The notes under the pieces are model-generated. The model was not told where the DNA came from. It saw only the letters and a list, made by a program, of their open reading frames with translations, and ran no database searches. DNA of 64,000 nt from Paenibacillus sp. DMB5. Lineage in GTDB: Bacteria; Bacillota; Bacilli; Paenibacillales; Paenibacillaceae. Positions 25,897 through 35,025 of the stretch are shown here, piece by piece. Positions within the stretch are counted from its first letter, which is position 1; each line of letters opens with the position of its first letter. The DNA lies in NCBI RefSeq assembly GCF_001517085.1, contig NZ_LRAC01000140.1, forward strand, positions 124,001-188,000, written 5' to 3'. A program made the translations under genes and the position numbers.

Positions 25897-26691
25897 TTAT
25901 CCCAGCATCATCCGGTCATCTGCCAGCTTGTGCCCGCTGATGGTTTCAAATTCACCCAGCAGGCGCTCAACGGTCAAATCCTTCTTCCGTGATTCGTCGA
26001 TATCCAGAATGATTGAACCTTTATCCATCATGATCAGCCGGTTGCCGAGACGGATCGCCTGCTCCATGTTATGAGTGACCATCAGTGTCGTCAGGTTCAT
26101 TTCCCGTACAATGGTTTCTGTGAGCTTGGTGATCAGATCAGCACGGGCTGGGTCAAGCGCTGCCGTATGCTCGTCCAGCAGCAGGATCTGCGGCTGTGTA
26201 AAGGTCGCCATCAGCAGGCTGAGCGCCTGCCGCTCACCGCCGGACAGCAGCCCTACCTTGGCCCGCAGGCGGTTCTCAAGACCAATGCCTAGACGGCTCA
26301 ATTGTTCACGGAACACATTACGTCTGGCCGCATTCACTCCGAAGGCCAGGCCGCGGCTCTGTCCGCGCTTATAGGCCATCGCGAGATTCTCTTCAATCGT
26401 CATATGCGGGGCTGTACCGGCCATCGGGTCCTGGAAGACCCGGCCGATCCAGCGGGCCCGCTGGAACTCCGGAAGATGGCTGATGGAGTTCCCTTCGATC
26501 CGCGCTTCACCCAGATCGGGCTTCATCACGCCGGAAATAATATTCATCAAGGTAGATTTGCCTGCGCCGTTACTGCCGATGATGGTTACAAAATCACCGG
26601 CCCGCAGCTCCAGGTCTATTCCAAGCAGGGCAATCTTCTCATCCGGGGTGCCAGGATTGAACAGCTTGGAGACATTATCAAGCTTTAGCAT
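25897..26691 (-). CDS. ABC transporter ATPase, TrpX-associated system
   Basis: 264 residues from the ATG at 26691 (MLKLDNVSKLF; the longer frame reads into the upstream gene). It is a single ABC domain: Walker A GSNGAGKST near residue 40, Q-loop FQDP, signature LSGGERQALSLLMA near residue 150, Walker B ILLLDEHTAAL. The Walker B ends DEH rather than the common DEP, as is usual for this subfamily. It overlaps the permease gene by 14 bp and is the last gene of the operon. It energises uptake of the ligand of the binding protein at 27673-28743, possibly an aromatic amino acid or related small molecule. Confidence 0.9.
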   Translation of the reverse strand: MLKLDNVSKLFNPGTPDEKIALLGIDLELRAGDFVTIIGSNGAGKSTLMNIISGVMKPDLGEARIEGNSISHLPEFQRARWIGRVFQDPMAGTAPHMTIEENLAMAYKRGQSRGLAFGVNAARRNVFREQLSRLGIGLENRLRAKVGLLSGGERQALSLLMATFTQPQILLLDEHTAALDPARADLITKLTETIVREMNLTTLMVTHNMEQAIRLGNRLIMMDKGSIILDIDESRKKDLTVERLLGEFETISGHKLADDRMMLG

Positions 26692-27604
26692 TGGCTGCTC
26701 CCCCTTTCTTGCTACGCAGAGCCTGCTCTGCAAGCTCTGCCGTACGTTTGCGTGCGGTGCTCTTCGTCTTCAGATACCGCTGGATTGAAGGGAACAGCAA
26801 GGCAATTATAACGATAATGGCGGTAATCAGCTTCAGATCCGAGGCTTCAAGCCATGGCACCCGGAGCGCAAGCGCTACAACGATACGGTATACGATCGAG
26901 CCGAGAACAGCAGCAAGCGTAGCCCGGAAGACGCTTCCGGCCCCAAAGATAGCTTCCCCGATAATAACCGAAGCAAGGCCGATAACAATCATACCAATAC
27001 CCATAGAAGAATCGGCAAAAGTAGAATACTGGGCAATCAATGCACCGGAGAGTGCAACCATGCCGTTCGACAGACTGATGCCGAGAATAGTCGTAGTATC
27101 TGTATTAACACCGAAGCTGCGGATCATCCGCGCGTTGTCACCGGTTGCCCGCAGGGCAAGTCCAAGATCTGTCCGCAGGAACAGGTCCATCAGAATCTTG
27201 ACCAGTATAACAACAAACGGCATAACGAGCAGCGGATTAATAGAGCTGAACAAGGTATCTTCACCCATCAGCGAAACGTTCGGCTTGCCCAGAATCCGCA
27301 GGTTGATTGAATAAAGCGCAATCATCATGAGAATCCCCGACAGCAGACCGTTGATCTTGCCCTTGGTGTGCAGCAATCCTGTACACATCCCGGCAACCAT
27401 ACCGCCGCCAAGCGCACACAGGGTAGCGAGCCAAGGCGCAGAACCGTTCGTAATCATGACGGCAGCAATTGCCCCGCCGGTTGTAAAGCTTCCATCTACA
27501 GTCAAATCCGGAAAATCAAGAATCCGGAACGTAATATATACCCCTAGAGCCATAAACGCGTACAAGAGGCCCATTTCCAGGGCTCCGAGCATTGAATTAT
27601 ACAT
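26678..27604 (-). CDS. ABC transporter permease, TrpX-associated system
   Basis: 308 residues with eight or nine membrane segments of the branched-chain amino acid/sugar permease superfamily (BPD_transp_2). Diagnostic stretches are VYITFRILDFPDLTVDGSFT near the N-terminus, LRATGDNARMIRSFGVNTD (the cytoplasmic coupling loop), and VIIGEAIFGAGSVFRATLA. The C-terminus is a basic tail. The AGGAAG ribosome site precedes MYNSMLG. A hairpin between the binding-protein gene and this gene probably lowers its expression relative to the binding protein. It works with the ATPase encoded downstream, with which it overlaps. Confidence 0.9.
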   Translation of the reverse strand: MYNSMLGALEMGLLYAFMALGVYITFRILDFPDLTVDGSFTTGGAIAAVMITNGSAPWLATLCALGGGMVAGMCTGLLHTKGKINGLLSGILMMIALYSINLRILGKPNVSLMGEDTLFSSINPLLVMPFVVILVKILMDLFLRTDLGLALRATGDNARMIRSFGVNTDTTTILGISLSNGMVALSGALIAQYSTFADSSMGIGMIVIGLASVIIGEAIFGAGSVFRATLAAVLGSIVYRIVVALALRVPWLEASDLKLITAIIVIIALLFPSIQRYLKTKSTARKRTAELAEQALRSKKGGAANAKA

Positions 27605-27630
27605 AGGTGACTTCCTCCCTCAAGCGGCAA

Positions 27631-27655
27631 GGGGCGTCCCGTCCGGGATCGCCCC
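27631..27655 (-). promoter_or_regulatory. Intercistronic hairpin between binding protein and permease genes
   Basis: Inverted repeat GGGGCG-TCCC against GGGA-CGCCCC with a tiny loop and no T tract. Likely an mRNA stabiliser or partial attenuator. Confidence 0.6.
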
Positions 27656-27672
27656 ATAATAATGTATGGCTC

Positions 27673-28743
27673 TTATTGAATGATGTTGTTCCCCTGATCG
27701 GCCACTTCAGCCTTCATAGCATCTGTTACTTCAATTCCTTGGGCTGCTGCTGCCTTGAGGTTAAGAATCAGATCCAGCTTCTCCTGCATGGACACCTTCA
27801 TATCACCAGGGCTTGTGCCGTTCTTCAGTACGTCTGCAGCCATTTCACCAACCTGGTAGCCATGGTCATAATACTTGAAGCCTACTGTCGCAAAAGCGCC
27901 TTTCTCAACGGTGTCGCGGTCAGCTGAGAAGAACGGCAGCTTGTTGTCGTTTGCCGTCTGGATAATGGCATCCACACCGCTTACAACTGAGTTATCCAGA
28001 GTGATGTAGAATGCATCTACACGGCCAACCAGGGATTCTGCGGCCTGCTTCACTTCGGAAGTGTTTGTAATTGCCGCCTTCACGAGCTCGATGCCGTGCT
28101 TGTCCAGCTCTTCCTTAGCAATACCAGCCATGACCACAGCGTTCGGTTCGCCTTCATTGATGATCAGCCCGAGCTTCTTGACATCAGGGAACTGGGTAGC
28201 GATAAAATTCATCAGCCGTGTAATAGCCTCTGGATTAGTATCCGACGCACCCGAGACGTTGCCGCCGGGATGCTCGAGGTCGCTCACAATCTTGGCATCC
28301 AGCGGATCAGTTACAGCTGCGAACAGAATTGGTGTATCCTTCACATTCTGTACAAGTGCCTGGGCGGAAGGCGTTGCAATTCCCAGGACAAGATCATTTT
28401 TGTCTCCGGCAATCTTCTGGGCAACTGAAAGGTTATTCGCCTGGTCTGCCTGGGCGTTCTGCAGATCCACCGTCAGGTTCTCACCTTCTACAATTCCAGC
28501 GTCCTTCAGTGCTGCCAGGAAGCCCTCGCGAGTTGCATCCAGTGACGGATGCTCTACATACTGTGAGATCGCAATTTTGTAAGATTTGGCATCATCAGTA
28601 CCCGCATTGGCAGGTGCCTCCGTTGCAGCCGTTGCATTGCCGCTATTCGTTGATCCCGTGTTAACCGCATTGTTGTTTCCGCAGCCCGCTGCAACCAGCA
28701 TCAGGCACAGGCCCAGACCGGCCCAAAGTTTCGATTTTTTCAT
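27673..28743 (-). CDS. ABC transporter substrate-binding lipoprotein (TrpX/ABC_sub_bind family)
   Basis: 356 residues. Signal peptide with lipobox LVAAGC near residue 20, a Thr/Ala/Asn-rich linker, then the ABC_sub_bind fold: IAISQYVEHPSLDATREGF near residue 57, AQKIAGDKNDLVLGIATPSA, FAAVTDPLDAKIV, GLIINEGEPNAVVM, and VEKGAFATVGFKYYDHGYQ near the end. Members such as streptococcal TrpX bind tryptophan or tyrosine; others bind different small molecules, so the ligand here is only a suggestion. First gene of a three-gene operon with a good sigma-A promoter. No T-box motif was seen in the ~130-nt leader. Confidence 0.9.
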   Translation of the reverse strand: MKKSKLWAGLGLCLMLVAAGCGNNNAVNTGSTNSGNATAATEAPANAGTDDAKSYKIAISQYVEHPSLDATREGFLAALKDAGIVEGENLTVDLQNAQADQANNLSVAQKIAGDKNDLVLGIATPSAQALVQNVKDTPILFAAVTDPLDAKIVSDLEHPGGNVSGASDTNPEAITRLMNFIATQFPDVKKLGLIINEGEPNAVVMAGIAKEELDKHGIELVKAAITNTSEVKQAAESLVGRVDAFYITLDNSVVSGVDAIIQTANDNKLPFFSADRDTVEKGAFATVGFKYYDHGYQVGEMAADVLKNGTSPGDMKVSMQEKLDLILNLKAAAAQGIEVTDAMKAEVADQGNNIIQ

Positions 28744-28881
28744 CAGATATCCCCTTTTCTGTTTACGGTATCAGCGCGTGTATCAAAGTGAGCGACTCAG
28801 CATTATCGCTTTCATCTTTAAAAGCATTAAAGCAATAGCTTACACGAATCTCCCATCAAATACAGCAAATCTATTAAACTT

Positions 28882-28910
28882 ATATTATATGTAGGTTGTT
28901 TATCCGTCAA
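28882..28910 (-). promoter_or_regulatory. Promoter of the TrpX-type ABC operon
   Basis: In the minus direction TTGACG (28905-28910), a 17-bp spacer, then TAATAT (28882-28887), with an overlapping TATAAT. The 332-bp gap 28744-29075 otherwise holds only this leader and the upstream region of the NlpC/P60 gene. Confidence 0.6.
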
Positions 28911-29075
28911 TCGTTAATCAGCAATCCAGATATTACAAAATGCGCACAATGTCAGCAGGTTCTTCCGAAATGTGTGCACCATGTAGGAACAGGAAGCGAA
29001 TCCAGTAAGTTCATTCTTATAAAAGCCGTCGTTTTGCACAAACTGAAGATACAGTTTGAAGATGGAGCGTGACAT

Positions 29076-30011
29076 ATGAAAAGAACAATATACAAAAAAT
29101 CTGCAGCAGCCGCACTTTTAATTGCGCTATCCCTCACAGGCAGTGCATGCGGGTATTATCAAAACGATCAGAAGCCCAAGGCTAACTCCATCACACCTTC
29201 CGGCTCTTTTGCCGGCAGTTATTACGAAAAATCTTATGTTAAGGACGATCAGGGGAAATTCTGGATTCCGTTGAAACCTGCTGCCGCCGCCCTGGGATAC
29301 CGGATGAAGGATGACACCTCCAGCGGGGGCTTCGCTAAAATAGGATATACCGATGTAATGTATATGCTGAAGCCGAATTCTGCCCAGGTATTCTCGCTTG
29401 GCGACAAAGTAACCTTGCCGGATGCCCCAATCCGCCGGGACGGCCAGATCTATATTACGCCGACTTCTTTATCAAAGCTGCTGCAGACCGAAGTAGGCTG
29501 GAATCCGACTACAGGCGAGATCAATATTGCTGCTCCGACCGACAAAGATGACGGCCTTATAAATGGCAAAACATCCGGTCAGGGTACGGCCAATACACTC
29601 CGGATTCAGAGTGCTTCTGATGTCGATACCGGTGAGCTTGTTGCCTACGCCAAAAAATTCCTCGGCGTTCCTTATGATTTTGGAGCAGGCTCTTACGAGG
29701 AGACCAAGAAATTTGACTGCTCCTCTTTTACCCGCCACGTATTCAGGAAGTTCGATGTAGAGCTGCCGCGTCTAGCGCGGGATCAGGATAATAAAGGCCG
29801 GCGGGTAAGCCGTGATGAACTTAAAGTTGGAGACCTGATTTTTTTCACCGTTCCCGGACGCTTTGAGAGTGACGCTGTTCCCGGCCATGTTGGCATTTAT
29901 ATCGGTGACGGAAAATTCATTCATACCTGGGGCGAACCCGGTGTGCAGATCAGCGAGCTTGATACCGGCTATTGGCATAACGTCATCCTTCACATGCAGC
30001 GTGTGCTGTAA
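29076..30011 (+). CDS. NlpC/P60 cell-wall endopeptidase lipoprotein with stalk domain
   Basis: 311 residues. Signal peptide with lipobox-like TGSAC near residue 25. Residues ~55-145 form a copper-amine-oxidase-like stalk domain (FWIPLKPAAAALGYRMK, IYITPTSLSKLL). Residues ~180-311 are an NlpC/P60 domain with the catalytic Cys in KKFDCSSFTRHVF, His in VPGHVGIYIGDGKF and a third polar residue in FIHTWGE. The family cleaves peptidoglycan stem peptides, usually after D-Glu or meso-DAP. The stalk domain would anchor or position the enzyme in the wall. GGAGCG precedes the start. It is a single gene with its own terminator. Confidence 0.9.
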   Translation: MKRTIYKKSAAAALLIALSLTGSACGYYQNDQKPKANSITPSGSFAGSYYEKSYVKDDQGKFWIPLKPAAAALGYRMKDDTSSGGFAKIGYTDVMYMLKPNSAQVFSLGDKVTLPDAPIRRDGQIYITPTSLSKLLQTEVGWNPTTGEINIAAPTDKDDGLINGKTSGQGTANTLRIQSASDVDTGELVAYAKKFLGVPYDFGAGSYEETKKFDCSSFTRHVFRKFDVELPRLARDQDNKGRRVSRDELKVGDLIFFTVPGRFESDAVPGHVGIYIGDGKFIHTWGEPGVQISELDTGYWHNVILHMQRVL

Positions 30012-30039
30012 ACAGCACTTTATATGCGATGCTAATAAT

Positions 30040-30086
30040 AAACCAGCGGATGGACCGTTTAATCGGAGCCACTGCTGGTTTTTTAT
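30040..30086 (+). terminator. Terminator after the NlpC/P60 gene
   Basis: Stem AAACCAGC and GCTGGTTT followed by TTTTA. The rest of the 305-bp gap up to 30316 shows no gene. Confidence 0.7.
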
Positions 30087-30316
30087 GCGGTTCCGGAAAA
30101 TGGCAAGCCTGTAAATATTCCATCCCGGGTGGATTAAGCGCATCTTTGGCAAAAAAATTATTTGAAATCCCCTTTTACTCTCAGAAACACTTATTTACTG
30201 GTGCTAGTTCGTTTTTCCGGCACTTTAGCGGTTTCAAAACCCGTTATTCAATTGGTTCTGTCACTAAACATATGGTATGCTTAAACTACAAGATACAGCA
30301 AGGAGGTGTTTCCAAG

Positions 30317-30700
30317 ATGGCATATTTAGCAGCTAAACCGCTTACAGTCTGGCTCCGTGCAGCGCTGGCTCCGCTTCTGCTTCTCATGACGCTCACAGCC
30401 TCAACCGGAGCGGTCAGCAGTGCCGAGCCTGAGCAATATCCGCACATTGATGAGCATAAAATGACACAGCCAGCCCGATTACATGGGCCTTTGCCGAAAT
30501 CGGTGCCGATTATGCGCAGTGCTCATCATGGAAACCCTTTGCCTGTCCCTCAGGACACGGGGCTGCCTGTCTGCTTCGTCCTGCTGTATCCGCTGTTCTA
30601 CAACCGTTTGAAACGGCGGCTGCTCAGGCCGCTTAAATATACATCCAATTATGTTGAATTGTACACTTCATCCAACTGTCAGACTGCCTCTTTACACTAA
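30317..30700 (+). CDS. Small exported protein of unknown function
   Basis: 127 residues. ATG at 30317 has an unusually strong ribosome site (AAGGAGGTG). The N-terminus is a signal peptide or membrane anchor (VWLRAALAPLLLLMTLTA). The middle is Pro/His-rich and polar, and a second hydrophobic stretch (LPVCFVLLYPLFYNRL) precedes a basic segment KRRLLRPLK. No family was recognised. A two-pass membrane protein with a short external loop is the simplest topology. Codon use and the ribosome site support it as real. Confidence 0.55.
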   Translation: MAYLAAKPLTVWLRAALAPLLLLMTLTASTGAVSSAEPEQYPHIDEHKMTQPARLHGPLPKSVPIMRSAHHGNPLPVPQDTGLPVCFVLLYPLFYNRLKRRLLRPLKYTSNYVELYTSSNCQTASLH

Positions 30701-30764
30701 CCTTACCGATCTGCCGCTTCGGCGGCATTAAATACAGTTTCCCTGCCGAAGGAGGAACCCTTGG

Positions 30765-31615
30765 ATGAATCAACCTTTTGGTCATGGACTTCCGGCCCCT
30801 GCCCGTACCAAGCTGATCCGTATCCTCTGTGTGATTTGCGGAGGCCTGCTGGCTGCAGTGGGACTTGAGCTGTTCCTGATGCCGCACAAGCTGGTGCTTG
30901 GCGGTATCGCCGGCTTATCAGCCCTGCTGGCCCATCTTACCGAAATGCGGCTTGGCCTGTTTCTGTTTCTGTTCAATCTGCCGTTTATTCTGTTGTCTCG
31001 CAGGCAGATTAACCTGCGCTTTGCACTCTATACCTTGCTTGGCTTGTTCTGTCTGACAATCGGCTCCCTGGCGCTGCACCATTTTCCGGCAGTTTCCGCT
31101 GATCCGTTGATTGCTGCTGTTGCCGGAGGACTCTGCCTTGGTCTGGGAATCGGCATAATGATCCGTTCAGGCGGACTTTCCGGCAATGCCAGAGAGCAGG
31201 GCTTTCTGTTAACTGACGGCGGTCCCGCCAAGTCAGCCGAAGTGGTCATCATGCTGTTTAACTGCTGCATTCTGCTTGCCGGAGGCATGCTGTTCGGCTG
31301 GGATCAGGCGATGTACAGTATTATCGCTTATCTGCTCGCCTTTGAGGGGGTCCGCTTCTCCCTGCGCGGCCTATCCCGCTCCAGGGCGTCTGGATCACCA
31401 GCAGCCGCTGTGAGGAGATTCGCAAGGCACTCCAGCACTCGCTCAAGAGGGATGCCAAGTTGATCCAGCCCGGCGTACTGTTCTGTCTGGCGAGTAAGCT
31501 TGAGGAAGATGCTCTTACCTCCATCGTCCGTTCCTTTGACCAGGACAGCAAAATTACCGTGACCAGCAATCAGCCGGACAGCATTACTGATTGGGTGAGA
31601 CGCAAAATCAGCTAA
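30765..31615 (+). CDS. YitT-family membrane protein (apparent frameshift near 31385)
   Basis: About 283 residues with one base restored. The N-terminal ~200 residues hold five or six membrane segments with the YitT signature (LVLGGIAGLSALLAHLTEM, NLPFILLSRRQI, IMIRSGGLSGNAREQ). The C-terminal ~80 residues form a DUF2179 domain (VWITSSRCEEIRKALQHSLK, SIVRSFDQDSKITVTSNQPD). The frame breaks in GGG at 31384-31386: one frame continues RASGSPAAA, whereas GGGG would give RGVWITSSR and the stop at 31615. YitT proteins are widespread in Firmicutes and their function is unknown. GGAGG precedes the start. Confidence 0.85.
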
Positions 31616-31644
31616 ATACCTAGCAAGGTTCAGCTTATCTATGA

Positions 31645-31686
31645 CAAAAAGACGTTCCCGCAGCTCTTTGCGGAAACGTCTTTTTG
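31645..31686. terminator. Bidirectional terminator between yitT-like and spoVIF genes
   Basis: Stem AAAAAGACGTTCCCGC with GCGGAAACGTCTTTTT (one mismatch). T tracts lie on both sides, as expected between convergent genes. Confidence 0.85.
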
Positions 31687-31717
31687 TTGTTCTTGATACC
31701 ACGGCATTCCTAACGGC

Positions 31718-32005
31718 TCAGCGGAACATTCCCCACAGGCGGATAAGGTGAAATGTGTTATTCGGATCAATTTTCTGGGCGATGACAAACTTCACAATCT
31801 GCTCTTCCTGCGCTCCGGTAAGCTTCTCGTTAAGCACTGCCGCAGCATTCCGTACAAGCCTGCGGACTACTGCAGTATCCTGCAGTTCCTGCTTGGAAAC
31901 GCCGTTAATCATGTTCTTGATCCGTTCCTTCACAGCCGGATTCTTCATCTTCAGCTTGATGCGCTCCACCAGCTGGGGACTGATTCCATATTGCTGATAA
32001 CCCAA
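31718..32005 (-). CDS. spoVIF: Stage VI sporulation protein F family
   Basis: 95 residues from a TTG at 32005, chosen because GGGAGGTG is five bases upstream. The sequence is helical: GYQQYGISPQLVERIKLKM, then NPAVKERIKNMINGVSKQEL, then a C-terminal FVIAQKIDPNNTFHLIRLW. It resembles the SpoVIF family, mother-cell proteins required for late spore coat assembly in Bacillus. It follows recG by 66 bp in the same direction and ends at the bidirectional terminator. Family assignment is good; the coat role is from the family. Confidence 0.75.
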   Translation of the reverse strand: MGYQQYGISPQLVERIKLKMKNPAVKERIKNMINGVSKQELQDTAVVRRLVRNAAAVLNEKLTGAQEEQIVKFVIAQKIDPNNTFHLIRLWGMFR

Positions 32006-32071
32006 ATGCAGCACCTCCCGTCATATCCAATCATTCACAGTATATGAGGGCAGGCCGCCGCATGTGCCTAT

Positions 32072-34129
32072 TTAATCGATGATTTCCCCCTGGAATATCT
32101 GCTCAGCCTGTAAGTAACTGCGCAGCGCCGCATAATCAGCCGAGGTCCAGAAGGTGGTGTCCTTTAGCAGCATAGCGGCATCATCACGCGCCTGCTCCAG
32201 CACTTCGAAATCTGCGGTCATATCCGCCAGCCGGAATTCCGGCAGGCCGCTCTGCTTCGTTCCGAAGAAATCACCCGGCCCTCGCAGCTCCAGGTCGCGG
32301 CGTGAAACCTCAAATCCGTCATCGGTATCCGTCATGGCTGTCATCCGTTCCCGGCCGATTTCGGATTTCGGATCTGCCACCAGCACGCAATACGAAGCAT
32401 GCTGGCCGCGTCCGACCCGCCCGCGCAGCTGATGCAGCTGTGACAATCCGAACCGGTCAGCATCCATAATAATCATAAGAGTCGCATTGGGAACATCAAC
32501 GCCAACCTCTACCACTGTAGTGGAGACGAGGAGCTGGATTTCATTGCTGTAGAAAGCGCGCATCACTTCGTCCTTCTCCGCCGGAGTCATCCTGCCGTGC
32601 AGCAGGCCAACCCGGTAATTTGGAAAGGCCTGTGACATCTGGACATGAAGATCAATCGCATTCTGCACATCCAGCTTCTCCGACTCCTCGATCAGCGGGC
32701 AGATCAGATAGGCCTGTCTGCCCAGATCCACCTCGCGGTTCACCAGCTTCAGCACCCGCTCCATCAGATCATGCTTGACCCAGTAAGTAGTAATCGGCAC
32801 ACGCCCTTTGGGGCGCTCTGACAATGTGGACACATCCATATCGCCGAACACGGTTATGGCCAGCGTGCGGGGTATGGGTGTTGCCGTCATCGTAAGCACA
32901 TCAGGATTATAACCCTTACGCCGGAGGATGCTTCGCTGGTTAACGCCAAAGCGGTGCTGCTCGTCCGTCACAACCAGGCCCAGCTCACGGAAGAACACAT
33001 CCTCCTGGATCAATGCATGGGTTCCTACCACAATATCAAGCATCCCCATTTGCAAGGAAGCCAGCAAATCCTTGCGCTTGCGGCCGCTGACGCTGCCCGT
33101 CAGCAGTCCGACCGTAATGCCGAATGGCTCAAACATCCTTGTGAGGGAACGCATATGCTGCTCTGCGAGAATTTCGGTCGGCACCATAAGCGCCCCTTGA
33201 AATCCCGATTTAACGGAAGCATACAGTGCAATGGCAGCGAGTACCGTTTTACCGGAGCCTACATCTCCCTGCAGCAGCCGGTTCATACAGGAAGCGGAGC
33301 GCATATCCTGCAGGATCTCCAGTTCTACATGCTTTTGGGCATCTGTCAGCTCAAACGGCAGGCTGCGAACGAATTGACGCACGGTCGCATTGTCAACTGT
33401 ATGCCGCACTCCATCCATTCTGCCCTGATTCAGCACCCGGAACGCCTGAACCTTCAGCTGGAACAGGAACAGCTCCTCATAGACCATCCGGCGCCGTCCC
33501 TGCTGGCCTTCCCGGGTATCCTCAGGCTGGTGAATCGTGGCAATAGCCTTTTTGCGCGGCATAAAATCATATTTACGCATGATGACCTGAGGCAGAATCT
33601 CCGGTATCAGCTCGCCGTACTGCTGCATCCCCTGATTGATCACCTTGCGCAGCCAAGTCTGGGTGATCTTGCCCCCTACCGAATAAACCGGCTGCAGTGT
33701 CCCGGTCTTGCCCTCACCGCGGTCCGGGAATTCATAATTCGATACCGTGATCTGGCTGCGCTTCTGATCCCATTTGCCGGAGATGACAATCTCTCGGCCT
33801 GCAGTCAGCTGTTCGCGGACATAGGGCTGATTGAACCAGGTAGCCGTGAACATCCAAGGCTCAGCCACCATTTTACAGCTGATCCTCGACTTCCCCCCGT
33901 ACCGCTGCAATACCGGAATACCGATCACTTTGGCAATCAGGGTTGCTTTATCGCCATGCTTGACCTCACTCAGCGACTTCGGCCGGTAATCCTCATAGCG
34001 GAACGGATAATATTCCAACAAATCCTTAACTGTAAAGACGCCAAAGGCGTGAAGCTCGCTTTGCTTTTGAGCGCTCACGCCATTTATTTGTTTGACTTCA
34101 ATTTGATCAAGTGATAGCAGCTTATTCAT
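32072..34129 (-). CDS. recG: ATP-dependent DNA helicase RecG
   Basis: 685 residues, full family length. An N-terminal wedge OB-fold region (residues ~60-150, FTVKDLLEYYPFRYEDYR) is followed by superfamily 2 helicase motifs: Walker A GDVGSGKT near residue 288, DEQHRFGV (motif II, DEQH variant typical of RecG), TATPIPRT, and motif VI QLRGRVGRGQH near residue 565. The C-terminal TRG-like region ends DGFEVSRRDLELRGPGDF. RecG remodels stalled replication forks and Holliday junctions. It starts three bases after degV. Its neighbour order matches Bacillus. Confidence 0.97.
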   Translation of the reverse strand: MNKLLSLDQIEVKQINGVSAQKQSELHAFGVFTVKDLLEYYPFRYEDYRPKSLSEVKHGDKATLIAKVIGIPVLQRYGGKSRISCKMVAEPWMFTATWFNQPYVREQLTAGREIVISGKWDQKRSQITVSNYEFPDRGEGKTGTLQPVYSVGGKITQTWLRKVINQGMQQYGELIPEILPQVIMRKYDFMPRKKAIATIHQPEDTREGQQGRRRMVYEELFLFQLKVQAFRVLNQGRMDGVRHTVDNATVRQFVRSLPFELTDAQKHVELEILQDMRSASCMNRLLQGDVGSGKTVLAAIALYASVKSGFQGALMVPTEILAEQHMRSLTRMFEPFGITVGLLTGSVSGRKRKDLLASLQMGMLDIVVGTHALIQEDVFFRELGLVVTDEQHRFGVNQRSILRRKGYNPDVLTMTATPIPRTLAITVFGDMDVSTLSERPKGRVPITTYWVKHDLMERVLKLVNREVDLGRQAYLICPLIEESEKLDVQNAIDLHVQMSQAFPNYRVGLLHGRMTPAEKDEVMRAFYSNEIQLLVSTTVVEVGVDVPNATLMIIMDADRFGLSQLHQLRGRVGRGQHASYCVLVADPKSEIGRERMTAMTDTDDGFEVSRRDLELRGPGDFFGTKQSGLPEFRLADMTADFEVLEQARDDAAMLLKDTTFWTSADYAALRSYLQAEQIFQGEIID

Positions 34130-34132
34130 CCC

Positions 34133-34996
34133 CTATTTACGCGGGCCAATGAACACGGCTAGCGTCCCGTTGCCGACATGGCTGCCTACGACCGGACCAA
34201 TATTGGTCAGCACCTTCTCTTGCAGAGTGAAATGCCCGGCCAATTCATTCAGAAATTCTTCGCCGTAAGCCGGTTCCGCCGTATGACCCACGGCCACGTT
34301 GATTTTGTGTATACCCGGCAGATCGTTCTTGAACAGCTCGATCATCCGGGCAACCGCCTTTTTGCGGCCCCTGACCTTCTCCACCGCATAGATAATCCCT
34401 TCGTCATCAATCGAAAGAATCGGCTTTATATTCAGCAGGGTGCCGAGAAAAGCGGATGCTTTCCCGATTCTGCCGCCCTTCTGCAAATATTCAAGCGTAT
34501 CGACCAGAAAGTACAGCTTGCGGGACTGCCGCAGCTTCTCAACGACGTCCAGTATTTCAGCCGGCCCTTTGCCTTCCGCAGCCATCCGGCCTGCAGCTAC
34601 TACCATGAACCCGAAGCCATAGGAAGCGGACAGCGAATCCACAACTGTGATATGGTTCCCTTCCTCCTCAAGCATCGACTTGGCAAGCACTGCGGACTGA
34701 TAGGTTCCGCTTAGCCCGGATGAAATATGAAAGGACAGAACCGGGCTGTCCGGATAGCGCTCCATAATGCTGCGGTACACATTCATGTACTCGACCGGTG
34801 ACGGCTGCGAGGTTGTCGGCAGCTGCTGTGAGCGGGGAAGACGCTCATAGAATTGCTCCGGTGTCATATCCAGATTATCCCGGAAAGCCTGTTCGCCGAA
34901 CATTAGCGTTAGCGGCACGACCTCAATGCCGTATGCCTCCGCCAATGACGGCGGGATATCTGATGTGCTGTCTGTGACAATAACCGTACGATTCAT
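34133..34996 (-). CDS. DegV-family fatty-acid-binding protein
   Basis: 287 residues from the ATG at 34996 (MNRTVIVTDSTSDIP; GGGGAGG upstream). It shows the DegV family pattern: TDSTSDIP at the N-terminus, TSQPSPVEYMNVYRSIMER, HISSGLSGTYQSA near residue 90, VVDSLSASYGFGFMV, and the C-terminal GPVVGSHVGNGTLAVFIG. FakB proteins of this family bind a fatty acid whose carboxyl is phosphorylated by the FakA kinase. The fakA-like gene lies directly upstream in the same operon (29 bp gap), which supports a FakB role here. It is followed three bases later by recG. Confidence 0.92.
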   Translation of the reverse strand: MNRTVIVTDSTSDIPPSLAEAYGIEVVPLTLMFGEQAFRDNLDMTPEQFYERLPRSQQLPTTSQPSPVEYMNVYRSIMERYPDSPVLSFHISSGLSGTYQSAVLAKSMLEEEGNHITVVDSLSASYGFGFMVVAAGRMAAEGKGPAEILDVVEKLRQSRKLYFLVDTLEYLQKGGRIGKASAFLGTLLNIKPILSIDDEGIIYAVEKVRGRKKAVARMIELFKNDLPGIHKINVAVGHTAEPAYGEEFLNELAGHFTLQEKVLTNIGPVVGSHVGNGTLAVFIGPRK

Positions 34997-35025
34997 GGAT
35001 TTCCTCCCCAAACTATAATATCAAC

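Noticed and set aside
28744..28881. T-box or other riboswitch before the TrpX-type operon
   Set aside because: No T-box sequence or specifier-loop-like structure was seen in the short leader; the promoter is close to the gene.
32954..34114. Long 386-codon frame on the plus strand
   Set aside because: It is antisense to recG, which has all helicase motifs; no ribosome site or family similarity.
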